Positions 29,009 to 38,832 of a stretch of DNA of 64,000 nucleotides are shown here, piece by piece; position 1 is the stretch's first letter, and the number at the start of each line of letters is the position of its first letter. The translations under genes were made by a program, and so were the position numbers. The notes below the pieces were generated by a model, which saw only the letters and a program-made list of their open reading frames with translations, ran no database searches and was not told where the DNA came from. Source of the stretch: Streptomyces sp. 71268 (GTDB lineage Bacteria > Actinomycetota > Actinomycetes > Streptomycetales > Streptomycetaceae); the NCBI RefSeq assembly GCF_029392895.1, contig NZ_CP114200.1, positions 6,082,501-6,146,500 of the forward strand. Reading direction: 5' to 3'.

Positions 29009-29728
29009 TCAACCACCCGTGGCCACGCGTGCTCGCAGTGCCTTGACCTCCTCGTCGAGGGCGGCGTTCCGCTGCTCCAACGCGGCGTTGCGCCGGGCCA
29101 GTTCGGCTTGTGCGGCCAGCAAGCGCTCGTTCTCGTCCTCCACCTCGGCGATGTGGGCGCGTACCGTCGGAAGTGCGCTGACCAGCTCGGACTGGGTGAA
29201 GCGCGGGGTGATGTGCTGGGGGCAGTTCCAGTTGAACCCCTCGACCCGGATGGTCACCAGCCGCTCCACCCGCCCGTCGGTCCGAACCTGACCAAGCCGC
29301 TCGGCCAGCGCGGGGTGCTCGTCCAGCGCCCTGATCTCGGCCCGGCCGAAGATCTTGAGCCGGGCCTGTCGCGCGTAGTCCATGAGGAAGAGGGCGACGC
29401 GCCCGTCGGCCCGTACGTTTCCGGTGGAGATGTACTGCCGATTGCCCCGCACGTCCGCGTAGCCCAGGGTTCCTTCGTCCAGTACGTGCAGGAATCCGGG
29501 TGGGCCGCCGCGGTACTGCACGTACGGCCATCCCGTCTCGCTGACGGAGCCCAGGTAGAAGCCGTCGCGGGAGGCGATGAACGCGGCCTCCTGCGCGCCG
29601 AGGGGATCGGTCGCGCCCTCCTCGGCGTCCGACCGGTCCAGCGCGCGGGCCGCCGCTGACGCGCTGCCCTGCTCCCGCTGCACGCGCCGGACGCTGTCGG
29701 TGTAGGCCAGATGGGCATAGCGGCTCAT
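29009..29728 (-). CDS. pyridoxamine 5'-phosphate oxidase-family protein with C-terminal coiled coil
   Basis: A 239-residue protein with a split-barrel flavin-binding fold: EAAFIASRDGFYLGSVSETGWPYVQYRGGPPGFLHVLD, then LGYADVRGNRQYISTGNVRADGRVALFLMDYARQARLKIFGRAE, the order typical of PNPOx-like FMN or F420 proteins. The segment FNWNCPQHITPRF is characteristic of the large group often annotated as pyridoxamine oxidase-like. The last 55 residues are a heptad-rich coiled coil (HIAEVEDENERLLAAQAELA onward), implying oligomerisation. True substrate is unknown. The upstream 570-base gap probably holds its promoter. Confidence 0.85.
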   Translation of the reverse strand: MSRYAHLAYTDSVRRVQREQGSASAAARALDRSDAEEGATDPLGAQEAAFIASRDGFYLGSVSETGWPYVQYRGGPPGFLHVLDEGTLGYADVRGNRQYISTGNVRADGRVALFLMDYARQARLKIFGRAEIRALDEHPALAERLGQVRTDGRVERLVTIRVEGFNWNCPQHITPRFTQSELVSALPTVRAHIAEVEDENERLLAAQAELARRNAALEQRNAALDEEVKALRARVATGG

Positions 29729-30297
29729 CGCGGATCCCCCTCGTGTCGGGCGCGAGTTGGCGCCTCCCGATGCTGAGATGGTACCAATCGGTTCCGTCTT
29801 GGGCGACGGAGATCGCGAGCGGGTGGGCGAACGGCGGCACGACCGGGCGGCGACACGGTCGAGCCACGGCGCTGGCGGAACGGCGTGCCCGACCCGGCGG
29901 GCGGCGCCCCCGGCGGCTTAGGCACCCTCAGCGCCCGCTGCGCCTGCGGCACCCGCGGCACCCGCGGCACCCGCAGCGCCCTCGACGGCTTCGAAGGCTC
30001 CGGCGGCTCCCGTGCGAGAGGTGGCGAGGTGGTCGACGCGTGGAAAGTGGGGAGGATGCCAGGGCGGTGCGGCACGCCGCGTGTGCCGGAGGCGGTGGGC
30101 GCTCAGGTGGTCGGTCGGCGACCCGCGACGGCTTCCGTACCCTCGTACGCCAACGTAAGGAACGTGATGCTGAACAACATATGTCCCCCATCGCCACGCT
30201 TCGGTCAGTCGGCGACAGGTATGGCCAACGACGCGACCGCACCGACGCGGACGGGCGCCGCGGCGCACGCCGGCGCACCGGATGGGCTGGGGCACGC
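29729..30297. other. intergenic region between divergent genes
   Basis: No convincing gene is seen. It contains three tandem 9-bp units GGCACCCGC (29948-29974) followed by a degenerate fourth, and a slightly AT-richer patch near 30150-30190 (GTAAGGAACGTGATGCTGAA) that may hold promoters. Open frames through it are Arg/Gly-rich and not protein-like. Confidence 0.45.
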
Positions 30298-31236
30298 ATG
30301 ACGGCGATCGTGACGTACGACGACGTCCAGGCCGCCGCCGAGCGGATCGCCGGGCACACCCGGCCCGTCGCGCTCGCGCGGGCGGACACCGACGTGTGGT
30401 TCGCCCTTGAGTACCTCCAGCACACCGGGAGTTTCAAGGCGCGCGGCGCGGCCAACTTTGTCGCGGCGCACGTCCTGGCCGGGACCATGCCGGAGGCCGG
30501 GGTCGTCATCGCCTCCGGTGGCAACGCGGGCCTCGCCATCGCCTGGGCCGCCGCCCGGCACGGCGTGCCCGCCACCGTCTTCACGCCCGCCACGTCGCCC
30601 GCCGTCAAGGTGGACCGGATTCGCGCGCTGGGCGCGGACACGCGGCTGGTCGGCACGGAGTACGACCAGGCGCTGGCCGCGTCCCGCGAGCACGCCGCCG
30701 CGACCGGCGCGCTGCTGTCACACGCGTACGACCACCCGCTGGTGGCGGCCGGTGCGGGCACCCTCTTCGAGGAGATCCACCGGGCCCGGCCGGGGCTCGA
30801 CACGGTGCTCGTCGCCTGTGGTGGCGGCGGGCTTTTCGCCGGGGTGGCCGCCGCCGCGCACGCGCGCGGCGTACGGGTCGTCGCCGTCGAGCCCGTCGGC
30901 TGTCCGACGCTGCACGCCGCGATCGAGGCGGGCGAGCCGGTCGAGGTCGGCGTGGACTCGATCGCGGCCGACGCGCTCGGCGCCCGCTTCGTCACCCCCG
31001 CCGCGCTGCACTGGGCCCGCGAGAGCGACGCGTCGGTACTGCTCGTGCCGGACGCGGCGATCACCGCGGCCCGCCGCGCACTCTGGGAGGAGCGTCGCAT
31101 CGTGGTGGAGAACGCCGCCGCCGCCGGGTACGCCGCCCTGCACAGCGGGGCCTACCGACCCGCGCCGGGCGAGCGGGTCTGCGCGGTGCTGTGCGGGGCC
31201 AACACCGACCCCGCCGACCTGGTGGCCCGCGCGTAA
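30298..31236 (+). CDS. PLP-dependent threonine/serine dehydratase
   Basis: A 312-residue fold-type II PLP enzyme of the threonine dehydratase/serine racemase group that deaminates a hydroxy-amino acid to a keto acid and ammonia. The PLP lysine is in HTGSFKARGAANF near residue 50, the substrate loop is ASGGNAGLAIAWAA, and the phosphate-binding glycine loop is LVACGGGGLFAGVA. There is no ACT domain, so it resembles catabolic or racemase-like forms rather than feedback-controlled IlvA. The ATG at 30298 starts MTAIVTYDDVQAAAERI, the usual family opening; the frame stays open far upstream but that sequence is spacer. recO follows 151 bases later. Confidence 0.9.
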   Translation: MTAIVTYDDVQAAAERIAGHTRPVALARADTDVWFALEYLQHTGSFKARGAANFVAAHVLAGTMPEAGVVIASGGNAGLAIAWAAARHGVPATVFTPATSPAVKVDRIRALGADTRLVGTEYDQALAASREHAAATGALLSHAYDHPLVAAGAGTLFEEIHRARPGLDTVLVACGGGGLFAGVAAAAHARGVRVVAVEPVGCPTLHAAIEAGEPVEVGVDSIAADALGARFVTPAALHWARESDASVLLVPDAAITAARRALWEERRIVVENAAAAGYAALHSGAYRPAPGERVCAVLCGANTDPADLVARA

Positions 31237-31387
31237 CCCCGCCCGCCCGACGCGCTCCCCGCCGCCTACTGGACGCGCTCGCCGTCGGCCGTCCGACGCG
31301 TTCCCCGACGCACTCCCCGCCGGCCGCGCGGAAGCGGGCCCGCCGACCCCGGCTCGGTGGGCCCGCCGCGTACGGGACAATGAACGC

Positions 31388-32134
31388 ATGAGTCTGTTCC
31401 GCGACGACGGCATCGTGCTGCGCACCCAGAAGCTGGGGGAGGCGGACCGGATCATCACGCTGCTGACCCGGGGCCACGGCCGAGTGCGGGCGGTGGCCCG
31501 AGGGGTGCGGCGGACGAAGTCGAAGTTCGGGGCGCGCCTGGAGCCGTTCTCCCACGTGGACGTGCAGTTCTTCGCGCGCGGCAGCGAACTCGTCGGCCGC
31601 GGGCTCCCGCTGTGCACGCAGAGCGAGACCATCGCCCCCTACGGCAGCGGCATCGTCACCGACTACGCGCGGTACACGGCCGGCACCGCGATGCTGGAGA
31701 CCGCGGAGCGGTTCACCGACCACGAGGGCGAGCCCGCCGTCCAGCAGTACCTGCTGCTCGTCGGCGGCCTGCGCACGCTCGCCGCCGGCGAGCACGAGCC
31801 GCACCTGGTGCTCGACGCGTTCCTGCTGCGCTCGCTCGCCGTCAACGGATACGCGCCCAGCTTCGAGAACTGCGCCAGGTGCGGCATGCCCGGGCCGAAC
31901 CGGTTCTTCTCGGTCGGCGCGGGCGGCGTGGTCTGCACGGAATGCCGCGTTCCCGGCAGCGTCGTACCCTCTGCGGAGTCGCTGGCGCTCCTCGGCGCGC
32001 TGCTGACCGGGGACTGGGCGACCGCCGACGCGTGCGAGGCGCGCCACGTGCGGGAGGGCAGCGGCCTGGTCGCCGCCTACCTGCACTGGCACCTGGAGCG
32101 GGGCCTGCGTTCGCTGCGGTACGTGGAGAAGTGA
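31388..32134 (+). CDS. recO: DNA repair protein RecO
   Basis: A 248-residue recombination mediator that anneals strands and loads RecA in the RecFOR pathway. The N-terminal OB-fold starts MSLFRDDGIVLRTQKLGEADRIITLLTRGHG; the helical C-terminal part holds a four-cysteine zinc site (FENCARCGMPGP and VVCTECR). The ATG at 31388 matches the family start. uppS follows, a gene order conserved in actinobacteria, though the 150-base gap allows a separate promoter. Confidence 0.95.
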   Translation: MSLFRDDGIVLRTQKLGEADRIITLLTRGHGRVRAVARGVRRTKSKFGARLEPFSHVDVQFFARGSELVGRGLPLCTQSETIAPYGSGIVTDYARYTAGTAMLETAERFTDHEGEPAVQQYLLLVGGLRTLAAGEHEPHLVLDAFLLRSLAVNGYAPSFENCARCGMPGPNRFFSVGAGGVVCTECRVPGSVVPSAESLALLGALLTGDWATADACEARHVREGSGLVAAYLHWHLERGLRSLRYVEK

Positions 32135-32286
32135 GCCGCGGCACGTGGGAGCGGGGGGTACCGCGCCGTACGGCGTAGCGCGCGCCGCGCGGGGCGGCAC
32201 GGAAGATGACGGCGTACGGCAACCGTACGCGCGAGGCTGACGGCGCACAGGCGTCGCACGAGCGAGATGTGGGAGACGTGGCAGGC

Positions 32287-33132
32287 ATGGCAGGACGCGG
32301 TTTCATGGGCCGGGGACGACGTGAATACCGGGCTCCGGACCCGCATCCGTCCGGTGCGCGGCCGCCGAAGATCCCCGGCGAGCTGGTGCCCAAGCACGTG
32401 GCGATCGTGATGGACGGCAACGGCCGCTGGGCCAAGGACCGCGGCCTGCCGCGCACCGAGGGCCACAAGGTCGGCGAAGGCGTCGTGCTCGACGTGCTCA
32501 AGGGCTGCCTGGAGATGGGCGTCAAGAACCTTTCCCTGTACGCCTTCTCGACCGAGAACTGGAAGCGCTCGCCGGACGAGGTGCGCTTCCTGATGAACTT
32601 CAACCGCGAGGTCATCCGCCGCCGCCGGGACGAGATGGACGAACTGGGTATCCGCGTCCGCTGGGCGGGGCGGATGCCCAAGCTGTGGAAGTCGGTGGCC
32701 AAGGAGCTCCAGGTGGCGCAGGAGCAGACCAAGGACAACGACGCCATGACCATGTACTTCTGCCTGAACTACGGCGGCCGGGCGGAGATCGCCGACGCCG
32801 CCGCCGCACTGGCGGCCGACGTGGCGGCGGGCCGGCTCGATCCGTCGAAGGTCAACGAGAAGACGTTCGCGAAGTACCTCTACTACCCAGACATGCCGGA
32901 CGTGGACCTCTTCGTCCGCCCCTCCGGCGAGCAGCGGACGTCCAACTACCTGATCTGGCAGAGCGCTTACGCGGAAATGGTCTTCCAGGACGTGCTGTGG
33001 CCGGACTTCGACCGCCGTGACCTGTGGCGCGCCTGCCTGGAGTTCGCCCAGCGCGACCGGCGCTTCGGGGGCGCGCTGCCGAACCTGCCCGCGAACGGGG
33101 CGCCCTCGACGGAGGGTGGCGCGGGGGCCTGA
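32287..33132 (+). CDS. uppS: isoprenyl transferase (undecaprenyl diphosphate synthase type)
   Basis: A cis-prenyltransferase of 281 residues that elongates farnesyl diphosphate with isopentenyl diphosphate to the long-chain lipid carrier for peptidoglycan. The signature [14 protein letters not shown] is near residue 38-51 with the catalytic Asp in [19 protein letters not shown] and the C-terminal [26 protein letters not shown] complete the family motifs. The ATG at 32287 ([14 protein letters not shown]) matches streptomycete homologues as I recall them; the frame extends to 32206. A hairpin follows the stop. Confidence 0.94.
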   Translation: MAGRGFMGRGRREYRAPDPHPSGARPPKIPGELVPKHVAIVMDGNGRWAKDRGLPRTEGHKVGEGVVLDVLKGCLEMGVKNLSLYAFSTENWKRSPDEVRFLMNFNREVIRRRRDEMDELGIRVRWAGRMPKLWKSVAKELQVAQEQTKDNDAMTMYFCLNYGGRAEIADAAAALAADVAAGRLDPSKVNEKTFAKYLYYPDMPDVDLFVRPSGEQRTSNYLIWQSAYAEMVFQDVLWPDFDRRDLWRACLEFAQRDRRFGGALPNLPANGAPSTEGGAGA

Positions 33133-33153
33133 CGCCCGAGTCCGGGCCCGGGT

Positions 33154-33175
33154 CCGGGCCGAGCCGTCGGCCCGG
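33154..33175 (+). terminator. hairpin after uppS
   Basis: CCGGGCCG (33154-33161) pairs with CGGCCCGG (33168-33175) around AGCCGT, 22 bases after the uppS stop. The remaining gap to zur (33176-33515) is GC-rich spacer in which I see no gene. Confidence 0.5.
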
Positions 33176-33515
33176 GCCTGGTTGCCCCGTCCTGCCCCCG
33201 GGGCCTGACCTTGGCCTGGCCTGGGTCCGGGCCTTGAGGGCGGCGGCCGCCGCCTCGCCCGCTCAGTCCTCGGCCGTCGCGTCCGGTTCCGGCCCGGCGG
33301 TGTGGGTGTCGCGGCGCCAGCCCTGGGTGGGGACCACTCCGGCGTGATCCGGTCGGCGGCCAGCCGGGCGGCCACGGTCCCCGGGGGAGGAGCTGGGCCG
33401 GCGCGGGGCCGCGCACGCCTGAAGCCGGCCTGCGAGCCGGGCGTGGCGTGCCGGAGGTGGACGGGGGGCCGGGCAGTTCGGGCGCCGCCCGTGCGCCGCG
33501 TTCGGCGCGGTTCGG

Positions 33516-33932
33516 TCAGCCCTTGGCCGCGGCGCACTCGCCGCAGGTGCCGAAGATCTCGATGGTGTGCGCCACGTCCACGAAGCCGTGCTCGGTGGCG
33601 ATCGAGTCGGCCCACTTCTCCACGGCCGGGCCCTCGACCTCGACGGCCTTACCGCACGAGCGGCAGACGAGGTGGTGATGGTGGTCGTCGGTGCTGCATC
33701 GCCGGTAGACGGACTCGCCCTCGTCCGTACGCAACACGTCCACCTCGCCCGCGTCGGCGAGGGACTGGAGGGTGCGGTAGACCGTGGTCAGGCCGACCGA
33801 GTCGCCGCGGTGCTTGAGCATGTCGTGGAGTTCCTGCGCACTGCGGAACTCGTCCACCTCGTCCAACGCCGCCGCCACCGCGGCGCGCTGCCTGGTGGCC
33901 CGGCCGCGTACTGGGGGACCCGCGGTCGCCAC
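33516..33932 (-). CDS. zur: zinc uptake regulator Zur (Fur family)
   Basis: A 138-residue metal-dependent repressor. The N-terminal winged helix is RQRAAVAAALDEVDEFRSAQELHDML and VGLTTVYRTLQSLADAGEVDVL; the metal and dimer domain has DDHHHHLVCRSCGKAVEVEG and the closing FGTCGECAAAKG with two CxxC pairs for structural zinc. Adjacent znu genes make Zur, not Fur, the likely identity. The GTG at 33932 has GAGGAGG upstream (complement of 33935-33944), a better start than upstream codons. It is co-directional with znuBC and may be read with them. With zinc bound it should repress znuA through the boxes at 37054-37090. Confidence 0.92.
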   Translation of the reverse strand: MATAGPPVRGRATRQRAAVAAALDEVDEFRSAQELHDMLKHRGDSVGLTTVYRTLQSLADAGEVDVLRTDEGESVYRRCSTDDHHHHLVCRSCGKAVEVEGPAVEKWADSIATEHGFVDVAHTIEIFGTCGECAAAKG

Positions 33933-34040
33933 AGCTTCCTCCTCAGTTGCCTGCTCGTCGCCTGTCCGGCATCCGGCTGGACATTGTGCCAGTCTGCCAG
34001 GTGACGCGGCCGGCACGAGAGTTCCTTCCCATCCCGCCCG

Positions 34041-34937
34041 TCACACCCGCGCGTCGCCGGTGGCCGATACGCAATGGGTCGCCACCTCCAGCGCGCACCG
34101 TTCCTCCTCCAACGCGGCCCGCCGCGCTCGTCGTCGGGTGAGGGGTGCGGCCAGCGCGGTGATCACGGCGAAGACGGCGATGGCCAGGACGACGATGCTG
34201 GCGCCGGGCGGCACGTCCTCGTAGTACGAGTAGCTCGTGCCGGACAGGGTGACCAGCACGCCGATCGTGACCGAGAGCGCCATGGTCATCCCGAAGCTGC
34301 GGGTGGCCTGCTGCGCCGCGGCGACCGGCACCACCATCAGCGCGCTCACCAGGAGCAGCCCCACCACGCGCATGGCCACGGTCACGGTGACCGCCGCGGT
34401 GACGGCCAGCAGCAGGTTCAGGAACCGCACCGGAAGCCCGGTCACGCGCGCGAACTCCTCGTCCTGGCAAATGGCGAAAAGCTGCCGCCGCAGGCCCAGT
34501 GTGATCAGCATCACGAAGGCGGCTAGCGCGCAAATGGTCCGTACATCTCCCTCGGAGACCGTCGTGATCGAGCCGAACAGGTACGAGGTGAGGTTGGCGT
34601 TGGAGCCGGTGTCCGACATGTTGATCAGCAGCACGCCGCCGGCCATGCCGCCGTAGAAGAGCATCGCCAGCGCGAGGTCGCCGCGGGCCTTCCCGTACCA
34701 GCGGATCAGCTCCATCAGCACCGCGCCCAGCGAGGCCACCGCGACGGCGGTCCACACCGGGTTGTTGCCGGTGAGGAAGCCGAGCGCGACGCCGGTGAGG
34801 GCGACGTGCCCGATGCCGTCGCCCATGATCGCCTGGCGGCGCTGGACCAGGTAGATGCCGACCGCCGGGGCCGTGACGCCGACTAGGACGGCGGCGAGCA
34901 GGGCCCGCTGCATGAAGGCGTAGTCGAGCATTTCCAT
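34041..34937 (-). CDS. znuB: zinc ABC transporter permease ZnuB
   Basis: A 298-residue integral membrane permease of the ABC-3 (metal) family with about eight helices, from ALLAAVLVGVTAPAVGIYLVQRR through GHVALTGVALGFLTG, MRVVGLLLVSALMVVPVAAAQQ to ASIVVLAIAVFAVITALAAP. It carries zinc across the membrane, driven by ZnuC with ZnuA delivering the ion. Its ATG shares a base with the stop of znuC (TGATG), so the two are translationally coupled. The C-terminal cytoplasmic tail is Arg-rich then acidic. Confidence 0.94.
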   Translation of the reverse strand: MEMLDYAFMQRALLAAVLVGVTAPAVGIYLVQRRQAIMGDGIGHVALTGVALGFLTGNNPVWTAVAVASLGAVLMELIRWYGKARGDLALAMLFYGGMAGGVLLINMSDTGSNANLTSYLFGSITTVSEGDVRTICALAAFVMLITLGLRRQLFAICQDEEFARVTGLPVRFLNLLLAVTAAVTVTVAMRVVGLLLVSALMVVPVAAAQQATRSFGMTMALSVTIGVLVTLSGTSYSYYEDVPPGASIVVLAIAVFAVITALAAPLTRRRARRAALEEERCALEVATHCVSATGDARV

Positions 34938-35875
34938 CAGATCAGCAGCCCTGTCCGGATCGGCTCCGCGGCGTCCGCGGCGTGCGGGTGGATGTGGTCG
35001 TGGCCGGGCAACGCGTGCTGGCCGACCGCCTTGGGCGGCGGCCCGTCGTGCACCACGCAGCCGTCGCGCAGCACCACGGCCCGGTCGATCAGGGGCTCGA
35101 GCGGCCCCAGCTCGTGCAGGACGAGGAGCACCGTGGTGCCCCGCGCCACCTGCTGACGCAGCGCGTCCGCCAGCACCTGCTGGCTGGCCAGGTCGACGCC
35201 GGCCATCGGCTCGTCCATGATCAGCAGCTCCGGCTCGCCGGCCAGCGCGCGGGCGATCAGGACCCGCTGGTGCTGGCCGCCGGAGAGCGCGTTGACCGAG
35301 TCCCTGGCCCGGTCGGCCATGCCGACCAGTTCCAGGGCGCGGTCCACCGCGGCCCGGTCGCCCCGGCCGGGCCAGCGCAGCTTCGTACGGGCCAGCCGGC
35401 CGGCGGAGACCACCTCGCGCACGGTGGCCGGAACGCCGCTGGCGGCCGTGGTGCGCTGCGGCATGTAGCCGACGCGCGCCCACTGCCGAAAGCGCCGCCG
35501 CGGGGTGCCGAACAGCTCCAACTCGCCACCGGTGAGCGGCACCTGTCCGACCAGGGCGCGCACCATCGTGGACTTGCCCGAACCGTTGGCGCCGAGCAGC
35601 GCGACCACCTCGCCGCGCCGGACGGTCAGGTCCACGCCGCGCAGCACCGGCCGCGAGCCGAGCGAGGCACGCGCCTGGCGCACCACCACGACCGGTTCCT
35701 CGCGCTCCGGCGCGGCCGGTTCCGCGTCGCCCGACGCGGGGCCGGGGCCGTCGCCCGGGCTCGCGGCTCCGGAGTCCGTGGCCGGTGGCCTGGTCGGGTC
35801 CGGCCGCTGTGTCGTGGACCGTCCGGCCGCGCCGGGTATGTCCCCGGCGGGCCCTTCGCTTCGCTCGCTCGCCAC
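34937..35875 (-). CDS. znuC: zinc ABC transporter ATP-binding protein ZnuC
   Basis: A 312-residue ATPase. After a 60-residue Pro/Gly/Ala-rich tail, the ABC domain has Walker A LLGANGSGKSTMVRAL, signature NALSGGQHQRVLIARAL, Walker B LLIMDEPMAGVD and the switch His in LVLHELG. The C-terminus is His-rich (HALPGHDHIHPHAAD), in keeping with a zinc system. The GTG at 35875 begins MASERSEGPAG; a shorter start nearer the ABC core cannot be excluded. It lies 180 bases after znuA and overlaps znuB, so znuABC is probably one operon. Confidence 0.93.
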   Translation of the reverse strand: MASERSEGPAGDIPGAAGRSTTQRPDPTRPPATDSGAASPGDGPGPASGDAEPAAPEREEPVVVVRQARASLGSRPVLRGVDLTVRRGEVVALLGANGSGKSTMVRALVGQVPLTGGELELFGTPRRRFRQWARVGYMPQRTTAASGVPATVREVVSAGRLARTKLRWPGRGDRAAVDRALELVGMADRARDSVNALSGGQHQRVLIARALAGEPELLIMDEPMAGVDLASQQVLADALRQQVARGTTVLLVLHELGPLEPLIDRAVVLRDGCVVHDGPPPKAVGQHALPGHDHIHPHAADAAEPIRTGLLI

Positions 35876-36055
35876 GCCTGCCTCCGCTGTTACTCGCTCG
35901 TCGTACTGGTCGCCGTAGGGGTGCGCGCCGGGCGGCGCGCCTGGGTGCGCGGGACGCGCCTCACGCGGCCTCGCGGGCGCCGGCGGCGCCCGGTGCGCCG
36001 GGCGCGTGCGGGACGCTCCGGGGCGCCACCTCGCCGGGACGGCGGCCCGGGGCGC

Positions 36056-37054
36056 TCATCGCGCGCCGAGCGCCTGCTTGAGGGCGGCGAGGTTGGCCCG
36101 CATCACCTCGAAGTAGTCGTCGCCCTTGGACTTGTCGTTGATGCCCTCGATGGGGTCGAGGACGCCGGTCTTGAGGCCGGTGTCCTCGGCGACGGTCTCG
36201 GCGCCCTTGTTGCTGGCGAGCGTCTCGAAGAAGACCGTGCTGACCTTCTCCTTCTTGGCGATCTCCTGGATCTCCTTGATGCGGGCCGGGCTGGCCTCGG
36301 CCTCGGGGGAGACGCCGGAGATGCCCTCCTGGTCCAGACCGTAGCGCTCGGCGAGGTAGCCGAACGCCGCGTGGGTGGTGATGAAGGTGTCGGTGGTGCG
36401 GTTCTTGAGGCCGGCGGTGAACTCCTTGTCGAGCGCGGTCAGCTTCGTGACCAGCGCGTCGGTGTTCTTCTGGAAGTCGGCCTTGTGGTCGGGGTACGCC
36501 TCAGCGAGCTTCTTGTTCAGACCCTTGGCGACCTCGGCGTACTTGGTGGGGTCGAGCCAGATGTGCGGGTCGCCGCCGGCCTCGCCGCCGTGGTCGTGGT
36601 CGTGCTCGCCTTCGTGCGCGTGCTCGCCTTCGGCGTGGTCGTGGCCCTCGGCGTCGTGGTCGTGGCCGTGCTCACTGGCGCCGTGCTTCTCCAGCGAGGT
36701 GAGCGTGGTGGCGTCCACCTTGTGCTTGGCCTCGGACTGGCCGACCGCCTCGTCCACGGCGGGCTGGAGCCCCTTGAGGTAGACGACGACGTCGGCCTCG
36801 CTCAGGTCGCCGACCTGGCGGGGCTTGAGCTCCAGGTCGTGCGGCTCGACGCCGGGCTTGGTGAGGGTGCCGACGCGGATGTCCGCGTCGCCGATGATCT
36901 GCTTGGCCAGGAACTCCATCGGATAGAACGACGCCACGACCTGCGGCTTTCCGTCCTTGTCGGAATCGCCCGAGCAGGCGGAGAGCGTGACCAGCGAGAG
37001 CGCGGTGGCGCCGGCTATCGCGGTACCGGTGAGGAGGCGTCGTCGTACGTTCAT
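36056..37054 (-). CDS. znuA: zinc ABC transporter substrate-binding lipoprotein ZnuA
   Basis: A 332-residue cluster A-I solute-binding protein anchored outside the membrane. The signal peptide is a lipoprotein type: RRRLLTG, then a hydrophobic core and lipobox LSACSG. Zinc-binding positions include the His in PGVEPHDLEL and DPHIWLDPTKYA; between them is a long His/Asp/Glu loop (residues about 120-160, repeats of GHDHDAEGHDHAEGEHAHE), typical of zinc rather than manganese binders. The ATG at 37054 starts MNVRRRLLTG; in-frame ATG 37063 or TTG 37069 are alternatives. Two Zur boxes overlap its promoter and start. Confidence 0.93.
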   Translation of the reverse strand: MNVRRRLLTGTAIAGATALSLVTLSACSGDSDKDGKPQVVASFYPMEFLAKQIIGDADIRVGTLTKPGVEPHDLELKPRQVGDLSEADVVVYLKGLQPAVDEAVGQSEAKHKVDATTLTSLEKHGASEHGHDHDAEGHDHAEGEHAHEGEHDHDHGGEAGGDPHIWLDPTKYAEVAKGLNKKLAEAYPDHKADFQKNTDALVTKLTALDKEFTAGLKNRTTDTFITTHAAFGYLAERYGLDQEGISGVSPEAEASPARIKEIQEIAKKEKVSTVFFETLASNKGAETVAEDTGLKTGVLDPIEGINDKSKGDDYFEVMRANLAALKQALGAR

Positions 37055-37090
37055 GACAGTCATTTTCAACTAAACTGGAAACGATTGTCA
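37054..37090 (-). promoter_or_regulatory. tandem Zur boxes at the znuA promoter
   Basis: TGGAAACGATTGTCA (37076-37090) and TGACAGTCATTTTCA (37054-37068) both fit the 15-bp actinobacterial Zur consensus TGRnAAnnATTnTCA-like pattern, with centres 22 bp apart, about two helical turns. On the znuA strand a perfect -35 hexamer TTGACA lies inside the distal box (37092-37087). Zur bound here would block znuA transcription. Confidence 0.85.
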
Positions 37091-37238
37091 ACAAGACTGG
37101 TTGAAGGTTGTCAGACCCGGAACCGATTTGATCCCAGGGGTGTCGCCGCCGGTAATCTGGGGCTTTCGCTGGGGCGCGCGGGCGAGTACCCGGCGGACCC
37201 CGCACTGACCGCTTCGTCGTCGTAATGAAGAGAGCACC

Positions 37239-38621
<1,383 letters not shown>

Positions 38622-38653
38622 GCCCCGCACGTACCCTCATTCCGGTCGTGTGA

Positions 38654-38686
38654 CGCCGGGCCGACGTTTTCGTCGGCCCGGCGTTT
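38654..38686 (+). terminator. strong intrinsic terminator of glyS
   Basis: CGCCGGGCCGACG (38654-38666) and CGTCGGCCCGGCG (38671-38683) form a 13-bp perfect stem with TTTT loop, followed by TTT, 33 bases after the stop. Confidence 0.9.
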
Positions 38687-38832
38687 CGCGTGCGGGCGCG
38701 CGGTGGCCCGGCCGGCACCTTCGCAGCCGACAGGTTTCCCCGCCCCTCACGGGCAGCTCGGCCAACGACCCGCGTGGCCCCCACCCGTGGGGCACCGCCA
38801 ACCCATCCGTGGGGCGGGCGGGTTGGCACCCC

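Noticed and set aside
29885..30301. Open frame of 138 codons in the gap before the dehydratase gene
   Set aside because: Gly/Arg/Thr tandem-repeat translation, no ribosome-binding site, no recognisable pattern.
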